The position numbers and the translations under genes are program-made. From Ypsolopha sequella (Eukaryota; Arthropoda; Insecta; Lepidoptera; Ypsolophidae), in assembly GCA_934047225.1 (NCBI GenBank), contig OW203992.1, positions 4,267,501 to 4,331,500 of the forward strand: 64,000 nucleotides of DNA, written 5' to 3'. Below are positions 25,701 to 37,700 of this stretch, in pieces. The notes below the pieces were generated by a model. The model had not been told where the DNA came from, made no database searches, and worked only from the letters and a program-made list of their open reading frames with translations. Within the stretch, counting starts at the first letter, position 1. Each line of letters starts with the position of its first letter.

Positions 25701-28700
25701 GTAAATACGAGTGACAATGAACTATTTTTAAATAGCATGGTTTTCATAGACAACGTTTTTTAATGAGCTAAATTTTTACTTTTGCTAAAAACGGCCGCTT
25801 TTGGCATAAGTTAAAATTTTAGCTCATCAAAAACGTTTTCTATGAAAAATATGCTATTTAAAAATAGTTCATTGCTATATCTACACATTAACTTGAGCAG
25901 ATTTTCAATAATTATTCTATTAAGTATATAATGATTTTATTTTCTAAAGTGACAGCCCTTCTGCAGCATTATAGCGCCTTAACGTGCAACAAACACATTT
26001 TAAAGAAAATAAAAGGTAGGTGTAATTAAGCAAAATAGTAAGTAGATAAGTAATACTACAATATAATACATATTATTATGTGAAAACTTGTATGTCATAC
26101 TGAATACCCCATACCATACATTGTAAATAAATATAAAAATTATGCTTCTTATAGGTCTTCTAAAAGAATTGACAAATAATTACAAAAATAAAAAAAAATA
26201 AAAAGTGACACTTAGTACTAGTGCATATCGTAGAATTCAGCAGATCATATTTCTATTAAAACTACGAGGTTCGCTTCGCTTCGCACGGCTCCCAAAGTTA
26301 ACACACTCCTCCTTGCTCCGCTCGTCAACTTTTTGACTTTTGGTAAAAGATTTTTGATTTCATACTTTACGATCTGCCCACGACATATACGAGTACATTA
26401 CATTATATTAGGTCTTTGCATATGTAATTGCCGTTTTCTTTAGATAATTTGAAGAAAACTCAATTTTTAATACTAACATTTTTGCAATTTTTTTAGGACT
26501 GACAAATCTTAATTATGAAGTTTCTTTTGCGTATGAATGAGACAACATTAAGCTAACAGCAACAATAGTTTAATTTTAGAAATGTGTCAGCGGTATAAAA
26601 TGATTACGAATCTTATCATGGAAATGGATAGCTTTTAGGACAAACTTAGTTTAAAGATTTATTTTGTACAATCAAACTGAAAATAAAAACAAAATTTAAT
26701 ACGTAAATGTAAAATCTTGAAATCACCTTTCAAACAAAAAACATTAAATTGAAATTGCTATTGAATTAAAGGAATTATGAACTCATGAATCTATAAGAAA
26801 ATTTCGGCAATTTCATAGGTAAAGAAAGACCTATTTATAACTTGGCTGTAAGATTTCCGAACAAAAAAAAAAGAATAATAAATGACAAATAAAACCTTTG
26901 AAAATGCTTAATACAGCGAAACCGGTCAGGTTAAAAGTAATAATAATATAAAGTGGACAAGTACAAGTGTATTTTAATCACAGTGTGTCATAAGGTCCAC
27001 CAAGTGCCGACAATCACGACCATCAACTTTAAATATAAATGAATATTTATTGTTTGCTGAATTTCTGAAAAAAGAAACTGAATTACCTACTTATAAAATT
27101 TAACTTACTCAGGAAATGTCCCATCAACTCTGCAGACGTACTCCTTCTGGACTTGTCTATTCCTTATCTGATGCTCCATCTGTCTTGCTTTTTTGGGACT
27201 TCTCCCGAATAGAAGAAGACCTGGCAGAAACAAACAAGTTTTAATGATGATGATTCTTTGGATTGAGTTCGGTCACGACGACTGTTGCAGCTGTGGAAGG
27301 CGTCGGACATGTGTTCTCATGTGACCAATAAACCTTGTCTGTATAAGTGCGTTTGCACATGCTACATGCAAGTTTTCCATTTGCAGTAGTTGTATCGTTT
27401 GGCCGCTGGTGGTCTACATCGGAGTTCACCACGTCTGGCGTCAAGAAACCAATGTACAAAGGAATAATTTAATGTCAAGGGGCAGTCTAGAAACACCTAG
27501 ATTAGAATTTATTTCCCCTGTCTAGACATAGCTCTTCGATAAAAGATTGAATTAACATTTTGAAACTCGAGGAAGATTTCAATTGTTACAAGATATTCTA
27601 TCTTAGCTTTGGTTGTAGTAGTGACGTGAAAAAGCAGCAGGTTGTGTCGGAGACACAACCGTATATTATTTAAGCAAATACTTCTTGCCATGTGGTACCT
27701 TTTGCCATCATAGCTTTGGGAAGTTGTTTTCTTTCAGTAAATTTTGTAAAAATAGTATATTACGATACGAGAGCGATGAAACGTTTTCTGACGAGTGTGA
27801 GTTTCACACGAGTCGAGAAAAAGTTTCTCGCACGAGTTTCGTATAATTTTTTATAGCACAAGTGCGGAAAATGCCGACTTTACGCACGCGCAGCGTGCGT
27901 AAAGTGGTCATTTTACGCACGGTGTGCTATGAACTTATTTAATATGTACTATTGTTAGTAATTCGACACTGCATGTTGTGGCATTAGATGTCAATCACAT
28001 AGAAAAGCATAAAGAATTATGTAAACTTCCTGATAGCAGCGCGCGCATTAAGTTTGCGGAGTCGTTTCAATTTTTTATTAATGCGATCAAATAAAAAATA
28101 ATTTATCATGAATGATAACTTAAAAAATAATGAAAGATTAAAAAACGTACTAATTTGTAATAAGAAACCAATTAATCCTTCATCAAAAATCAAAAGGTTG
28201 TCCTGAACTTTTTTTCACGAAAGAAGTCTTCTATCGAAATACTCTTATTGACAAGCACTAAATACGAAAATGCCTTGATCTGCGAAATTATTTCCTGAAG
28301 TCAGTCACGGAATTGACGTACAAGTTCTGAATTGGACCCCCTATATATCCGAGACATGAAAAAAGAAGCATTCGCTTCAAAAGTGCGTGTGTGGACTAGG
28401 GATGCAAACATCGCCCATAAAAACATCGATGCATCGATACATCGATGATGTTTTCAAAAAAAACATCGATGTAAAAACATCGTTCATAAAAACATCAATG
28501 TATCGATGTTTTCTCAAGTTTTTTTGTTTATAACACCATTCTTTAAATTTTATACATTTATTGTGTTTTTAAAACATTACAGAGGTATTTGTTTTTTAAT
28601 TAATGTCACAGAATTTAAAATCATTAATTTTGAGAGACGTTTCCTCACTTTTTAATTCACTCTTTATAGTCAAATCATGCAACTTTAGACACATTTCTTC

Positions 28701-31700
28701 TCAACTTCTTTTTACTGTTCTGCACACGATTATTTTACATGAATAAAATGCCTTTTACTGACCTATACTCGTCATTAAAACATCGGTCTAAGCATTGTTC
28801 ATGGATAACATCGATGTATCGTTCATAAAAACATCGAGGTATCGTTTGCATCCCTAGTGTGGACGCACTACTACAACCATAGCCAAACGAACTTGATGAG
28901 ATAGAATATCTGTCATAAAAGAAAATCGGTTTAGGGAGTTCTGACACGCATTTTTTCATAAATTGTCGCAATTTATGTGCTTAATAGGTATTTGTAGACT
29001 TACTACTTGCTGAACGGTGAAGTAAGAACGTTGCGATGAAACAAATATGCCCTAGAAACATGTGTCAATTTGTCATATACCGATATTGGGATGACTAAAT
29101 CGTCTGTGAAACGTGGGCGTATGAGTGCGAATGCTCAAGTGACAGCCAACAACTCTGGTACCCTTTCGTCAATACTGGTCGTAAAGATATATTTTATTTA
29201 GAGCAATCAAAATCAACTGATCATAAAAATGATATTATGTTTATTTATTGATACTTCTAGTTATTTAACATGGAAACCGTAGAGCCGTCAGCTGCATGAC
29301 TTGATTAAATAATAAATACTTGAAGTTCGCTCACCATCTGGTAAAATATACTCTCTAACTAAAGTTTATATTGGTGAAGAGCTTCAAGTTGATCATGGTG
29401 ATATTATGTTAATAAACTAAAGTGCATACATAAACTTTTATAGCTAAAGATATAACAGTTTTACATACGATATAATATTGGTAAAAAATATAACTATACA
29501 CGTAGCTAAGAGCCTTGGTGTGGGTTTATCAATCTATTCGAGATTCTAACTATTCGACAATTCGAGTGTCTATCCTTTAAAACTTCATACATAATAGTGT
29601 CAATTTGGTGTATCACTATTTAAACTATTTGAAAAGACTAAACTTTATTTATACGTCCTATTCTTTTTTTTCTTTGTCGAAAAGACAAAGACAGGACTCT
29701 TAAAATAAGGTTAGTCCTATCAAATAGGTTAAGTCGTGTTGCACCGAATCGAATCGATGTATTCCATTTCCAAACTTATTTCTTGAGTACAATGATGACA
29801 TGTCATATTATAACGTCAGTTATACACAAATTAAATTAAATATTTTTTTTATTTACTAAGTATTTTTTTAAAAGAACAGAATGATGAACCATTTTAGTAT
29901 TGGCTTCTTTTATTTATCATGTTGTATTTAAATACATAAACGATAAAAACCATAAAAACAATGACATTTTATTTTGTTAAAGAAAAAATATTTATTTTTA
30001 TATTGCAAGTAAGAAACTAAAAAATGCGATGGTTTTAGATTTAAAATAAAAAGTAAAAAATATGTTTATATAATGATTGAAATATCACTTTGTATATAAA
30101 TTTATAATAATTTGCGTCAGACTAATTTGACAGATGGTTGACAGATCAGTAGACAGACAGAGATAGACCACTTTATTTATAAGCAATCACACATCACTAC
30201 CAGTATAATGTCTAAATTCCCAAGTGACGTCATATCGAACAATTCTTTAAAAAATAATGGTTAATTTATATACCAAAATGATGAAAACTATGTCCTAAGA
30301 TAGCGTATATTCTCGGAAGAAAAAAAAAAACGTTTTCGGAATTAGGCTATGGGAGTAAATTCTGTATCGTTGTAGTGTTTGCAATAAACTCTTAGGTTTA
30401 AATATAATCAGCTTACCTGACGTTAACCTGTCGAGTCTGTGAATGGTCCTCAAGTTTTTCAAGTTGTATTCTTTGGCGAGAATAAATACAACCGTGTTGT
30501 GCCGGTACCGTCCGCATGGGTGGACCTGTGGGTCGTAAAAATATTGCTATTTCTTTTTCCGTCACTTTCTTACTTTGCTTGGTATTGATAACTTGGCACA
30601 GTCCTTTTTAATTTATTAATTGACTTATTTAAACAAAAACTAGTCACGTAACTTAAGTATAAGACAATGTAAACATTAACATTGACTCTATGTATTTCTA
30701 GGCTTTCAGTGAACATGATTGATATAATAAAAATAAATAAACGGAAATTGTGCTCTCGTGAGTATTCAAATTATAATCTAATGAAAGATTAGTATAATCA
30801 AAAGCTGATGTAATATGAATTGAAATTTAAATGCATGCACGAACATGTAAATTAGATTAAGGCTTCATCAAGCTAAATTTGCAATTTAGAATTTGATACA
30901 CATTCAGTAAATTAATTAGCTGAAGCTTTGTCACATAAACATACAAATTAAGTTTCAATGAATACAAACACTGAATCACGTCAAATAATTCCGCACAAGC
31001 GTAAAAGCGCCTTAGATACCAACGAAAGATTATATTTACCAAAGGCGTTGGATATGCAAGCAATTTGATGAAATGTGCTCATATACAGCACCCTATTTAC
31101 CGGCATTGTTCTAGCAAGGTAGAATTGGGACGAGTTTTCATACATTTAAAGTGGTGATAATACCCCCTTCCCCACAGAGCTTAAGTCGAGCGACGCTCTT
31201 AAGTTCGTGAATATCTAAGACAATCTCAGTGGATAAACCGTCTTAGCAAATATCAACAAATTCTCTTGCATTGACGACGGAATTTTGAAGTACAGTGAAT
31301 TTTAAAGCAACTGCTGATTAGAGAAAGCTAAGAAAGAGTTCAGAAAGAGTTGTTTTGTAAAAATGTACTTAAAGTTTCATGCAAAAATGAATGTAAAAGA
31401 GTTTAAAAAAAACGATAAAACAACATAAATGTAAACGTAGAGTCAAATAAAGGATGGAAAGATTTAAGGCACGACACAATCGGAAGTTTCGCCCCGCTTT
31501 CAAGTGGGATTCAGCGTTGGGGGTGGAAACACAAAGAAAGTTCGCAGGCCGCACATTTTCCCGGATTCGTTTGGAGTTTTTCGCAGTCTCTGAAGTTTTG
31601 TGCAGATCGCAATCCCGTGTCAGACTCTGATGCCGAACTTCGCCCGGAAATTTCTACGAAGACGCGACGTAATGTGTAAAAGAGTAATAACATCTCCAGA

Positions 31701-34700
31701 CTTATTATTCTCCCCTGTGACTTAAAAACTTTTGAATTTACACTCTTTGTCAGACATTAAAGAAAAAGAGGGACGACTGGCAACGTTGGGTTCGTTTGCT
31801 GAATAAAATCTTCATTAAGTTAACGGAAGTTGGAGATCACCTTATTACCCTATTTACATACTGTTTCCTGAAGGGGTTGAGAATATTTTTACGATTTAAT
31901 TAAATCTGGCGTTACTTCTATTAATGGTTTGAAAATAGAATATCTGGGATAACTTTGAGGAGCAGTTCGTGATCAGCAGAGTCTGGACACGGGCTGCGCT
32001 GAGGGTAATGACGTCACACCGTCGTATTGGCACAGCATTCGGGACTCACCGGCAGTGAGCATGGCTTGTCTAGCACGAGTAGCTCGTCGTCGATGTAAAT
32101 GATGCTCATTGGACTCGCGAGCACCGGCGTCTCATGCCTGGCCCACCATGGAGAACAATATCGTCAAAACCGGACGTGACAACTCTGTGACGGTGCAAGC
32201 TCTTTTTGGGACTTTGAATTTCGGCTTTGAAGTGATCTTAGAGTTATGAGCCCAGCGGATTTTTTGTAATGTAAACTTGTTTTAAGGCATATTCATCAGG
32301 ATTCAGACAAGATTCTAGGCTTGGAAATGTATTTATTTTGAATAAAATACTGCTTTTATGACAAAATATTCACAAAACTTAAAGTCAATATTTCTACTCG
32401 AAAGCCCAGAAAGTGTTACTCCATATCTTAAGAATTACAACATGGACATGGACAAGATAAACAAAATATTGTCTGTTGGTATATGGTTTGAACAGGTAAA
32501 CTGCCTTCCGCTGGCTTCTTAGGAAAAGATAACTATATACGTTGATATAATCTACAAGGTAGCAAGAGGAGCATTAAAAAACTTGCAGCTTCACAGATGA
32601 AAAACACAAAGTAGCGTTGAGCCATAACAGTTGAATCACTGCATGTATGCGAAGAGTGTACATGAGCCATTTTAGTAGAATATCTTTATAAAAGAGTTCT
32701 TCTGACTATACTCTAAAGGATTGCCATTTTCCGCACCGATTTAGTGGTGGGATGAGTGTTTCTTTTTGTGCATGTTCTAGTACTGTAGCATCACTTAATG
32801 TCGTTTTTCACGTTCGTAATCACATTCTTTTTGACATAGGTAGGTAGTTCTTGGAAGTAATTTAAAAAAATCAAAAAGTTGTGATCACTGGGTATTAATA
32901 TTGTTAGCCACTTTGTCATACACAATTTTATGTTAATAGAAGTAAACCGTGTATCAAGATGTAATTAACATGTAAGCTTGTATTTTCTTGTATAGTAATG
33001 TATGTGACAGGACGTTCAAGGTCAAAGATGAATTGAATATATTTTTTCCCAACTCCCATTTGTATAAGAATAAAACCTAGATTTAGTATTGGAAAATGGA
33101 AATGGAAATAAAAATAATAATTACTAACAGAAGCGAAAGAAAAGAGAAGACGATTTAGAAAAATTTTGGCTAATCACCCGAATTAAAATTCAAATTCATA
33201 CACTTTTTACAAGTCAAATTTAATATTGTAAAATTATTTAATAAAATAATAAATGTACATGAATTTAAATTAAGGTTTATTTAATTTAAGCACCAATATA
33301 CATATATACGATTCAGATTATAGGAAAATATATAATTATATACTACATACTAATAGGTTACATATAAATACATGCCTACCTCCACCGTTGTTGACGTGTA
33401 ATGATCTGGACCACCTACGACGAAATTGAATCCAATAATATGATTTAGCACACTCTATCACATCGCTACTGAGAAAAAAAGGTTTTATTAATAAAATACT
33501 TCAATCCGAAGCCGCAACGAAATCATAAAGAGATCTCGACCAGTGACAGTGACCGATGATAGGTTATTTTTAGGCATAAAATATTAACATAATATAAAAT
33601 AATTTAACCCAAGTAACCCAACTAACATATTAATGATGTTGAAAACTTTAGAGTGTGAACTACATATCCCATATCCCTTATCTAAAGTAGATATAAGTCA
33701 TTTGCAGTATAGTATAAGTTTTAGTATGTAACTGATATGTAAAAAAAAAGAAATATGCTAAAAAGCCATGATTTTGCAAATTTTTTTGCCCTTCTTCTTA
33801 GCAAGACTAATCGAATGGGCGGAGGTAGGCATGTATTTATATATGTAACCTATTAGTATGTAGTATATAAGGCGGGATTTGGTCGGCTGCCTGGATTCGT
33901 GCTGTCGCTAGCCGGGTCTACGGTATGGGTTCGGGCGGTTGATTAGATTTCATCTTGTATGATTATAGATTTTACCTATCATTTTAATCGTATGTATATT
34001 GCAACATAAGTTAAATAAACCTTTAATTTAGTTCATGTACATTTATTATTTTATTACAAATATTTTTATAAGATTAAATTTGACTCGTAAAAAGTGTATT
34101 ATGTATACCAGATTTACAAAATAAACTATTTGAATTTGACATTTTTATTAAAACTAGACCTTTTACCATGCCATTTTTATTTTGTACAAAACTGAGCAAC
34201 TTTTTCTATCTCATTTTACAGAAATGATAAGGCTGATTTGTTTCTCAGGCACGATATGAGCCTGGATGTGTTGAATTATACATTAACATCTAAATAGTAT
34301 CATGTGTACATTATCCATTGAAACGCAAAAACACGTAAAACGATATTACCGACTTTATGAGCACAAAATGTGAATGTTTTTCAGAAATTTCTCTATCCTT
34401 TACAAACAAACTTAGAATAATGAAACTACTCTACTTTAAGATCAGAAGCCTAAGCTTCCTACTTTATATGCAAAATACCGACACCAATGCCGAGGCTGAA
34501 GTTTTTTCTTTTATTTTATAGACTGATATGAAAGCGCCGGTACTCCGCAATATTAGGAGATCTCCATCATAGAGAAGCTGCAGAATGTTTTTACCAAAGG
34601 CACCGCTTTATGTAACGAGGGACAGGACTTTTGAAAGATGTCGGCTTTTATGGTCGGCGCTGCAAAGCGGATTTCAGCAAAGTGCGAGCGCTAGATGGCC

Positions 34701-37700
34701 AGTTATATTTAGCATCGCTTTCATTCAGCACGGATGAAAATGTAAAATGATTATAAAATTTACAGATCCTTTCATTATTTCGGTACACCAAAGGGTAGAT
34801 TACGCTAAGCTAAAAGGATTAGTTATCTCATTCAGAAACGTTTTGTGAGTGCATTTTAAGTGTAATGACGATCCTTCTTTGTAGAATTTGGGATTTTCTA
34901 CAGAGGGATAGCGTAGTTACTTACTTCAGTCCAGATTAAGCTATGGTATGTTTTATCACGATGAAAGGAGCTTTAATCTTCAGTTTTAAAAGCGGACTTA
35001 TGAAACAAAGTACCTACCTATATGCTACTAAAATAATAGACGAATGACATCAACGTTAGTAAAAAGCATGCAAGGTCAAAACTGGGATAAGGCTGAATAA
35101 AAATGTAATGAAGCGGATGTGATTCGAAGCGTACACATAACATGGCTGTCTCAATTGCCACTTACGGGGATAGAGGCCGGTTTGTTGACGACGACAATGT
35201 CCTCGTCGATATGAACGAGGGTGATCGGTTGACTGGTGACCGGGACTTCGTGCCTGTAACGATACATCCTTCAGGCTGTAGCTAGGGCGAGACAGACTCC
35301 TCAGATCATTGCACACTTTATATGGCCTTTATTTGGAGTATTAGTAAGCCCAGAAACTTTTCAAATGGATACTGGTCGTGAAAAAGGATACATCCAGAGT
35401 ATTTTTTTTTTGAGATGATATATTTGTCATAATTGATGCAATTGTCTTGGATCAAGTCTCGTTTGTTCTTATGTTAGAAGAAGAATATACAAGTCACACA
35501 AGAACTTTAACATCGAATGACCATGCGTGTACCGATAGAGATTGCTTGCACAATTCCAAAGTGATTTATGAAACTAAATTTGTGCACGCTACATGCCCAT
35601 TCGGTGCTAAGGATTTAAAACACCATAACTTGAGTAAAATTTTGCCAATTCTACATACAGAGGCCTTTCAGTACTGCGTCTGTTGTATAGTATCGTTTTA
35701 CTTTCAAATTCATAGCTTACACATTTACTAGGTTTTCAAATGAAGGGAATGCTATTAGTTTTACATAAATTTTGCATGTATGGGTTAAAGCTCTAAGAAA
35801 CATAAACCACTACGGCTCGCTGTAAAGAGTCTGTAAAAAATCCTAGTAATTAGAAAGTTATATTACAAGGTAAGTAGAAAGAGGTTTTGTTAATTCCTAA
35901 AGATCAACGAATTTAATGGAATTTCTGATAATCCAATTGTGTAAAATATAGTATGTATATTGTACGTAAGTAACATTGCCTTTAGTGATTTTCTTGTGAT
36001 AATAGACAATATTTTATAAAAAGTAAGTGTGAGTGTGTGTGTAGGTGTGATCTTGTTAAAAAGACAGTAACATACCTGTGGACGACATTGGCAAGCAAGT
36101 CATTGTGCTTCAACCGGTAGTCAGGATCGACCCTTTCGTAGTTGACGGTCAAGGTACCAGCCCTGATGCACCTTTCATACTCAGCTGCAGGATGTGCCCT
36201 GAACTCCCTTGCAAACACATCCAGGATCTTTTCCCCAACCCACCTTCCCTTTGTGAAGGTTGTGAAAGTGAAGTAGTATGGGTATACCTTTCGGAGACCT
36301 GAAATAACATTAGGATCCTTACAAATCACAACATGCTATGAGAGTTCTAGGTATTTAGAAAGAAAATTATAGTCTTTGGCTTTGTAATTTAGCTAGTTCT
36401 TCTTTGATAAAGTTAATTTGATTCCAAATTAAAGTTGACTTGAGCACTCCAGCATGGCGTGTTCCTTACACAAATTGTAAAATCACGTGATTCTTTAGAA
36501 AGTCTTTTTTAATATGAAAGCGCTGCATGCAAAATTGAAGCAGGTAAATGAAAATTAAATAGAAGAAAAAGGGTAACGGCATTGCGGCACGATGACTAAG
36601 GCTAATATTCCGAACGTTCCTTTTTCAAGTATAGTCAGGGAATTGAGCTAATGCGAGCCTTTCATGTTGCCTAAAATGGATTTTGTTAAAGAATATATTG
36701 TATATTGTCCTTTTGATGGTCTTTGATATAAAGTATTGGTAGCTGACAACATTAAGAGCGGCTTGTACGCGCGTAACTAATCGCTGCATATGAAAAGGAA
36801 TGGAGACGTCCTGTCTTTACATTTATATTTTTTACAAACTTTATATTTTTTAACGTGTGCGTTGATATTTATTTATATATTTTAAATTTTATTGAATTTA
36901 TATAATATACGATGATATGATCTTACTTTTTAAAAAACACTATACACGCGTAAAAGTTTTTTATTTATTTATAGGGAATCCCTATTAGGGATCATAAAAA
37001 GAGTTCTACGGTTGACTGAGTTGTATTACTATTCATGTTCATAGATGTGTGTAATATATCATTGTGGTCAAACCCAGAGATATAGATCTAAGTAAATAGC
37101 GCGAGTGTATGTACTCCGCAAGCCAAAAAAGCGCGCCAAAAGGGAGAGCAATGGTCTTCCTTCACAGATATTGATTCCTACAACTTTGAGTCTTATCTCT
37201 TATGTCGTAAGTCTTACAATTCTTTCTAAAATTCTAACCCTGTCAACCGTTTTCATTGTGAAATGTGACACGCTTGGTTTTCATAGAGTTTGATACACTT
37301 GCGTCATCTATTTAAATCAATGTCTGCGGTCAAACCCATCAAGACGTCACAAATACTAAAATGCGTTTTCTATGGTACCTAACTCAGCAGGATGAGCCAC
37401 TTTTAGATGACCATATATTTTTTTACATTTGTGACAGTTGTTACCCCCCGGCCATAGCTTCAGGCTTCTGGCGGCGCTTCTTGTTGCGCTACCAGCCGGT
37501 TTCTGCGACGGGCTTTGCCCTGCCACAACACCCGTCGGCACCTTCCACCCCATCGGATGTATAGCGCGCTCGCTCGCTCAAAGCGCTCGTCACTAGGTTC
37601 GTCCTGTGTCCTCGATCACTGGCGCGGCTCCCCGCCTCCCCGCACACCGCCGTCGAGAGAGCGCAAGTCACTCGAAGCCGGACAAGGCGCGCGAGCGGCG

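Noticed and set aside
35447..35731. 94-codon plus-strand ORF with several Cys and His residues
   Set aside because: Cys/His spacing does not fit a zinc-binding motif; lies in an intron without splice support.
36078..36302. 74-codon plus-strand ORF
   Set aside because: Antisense shadow of the RPUSD2-like exon at 36076-36298.
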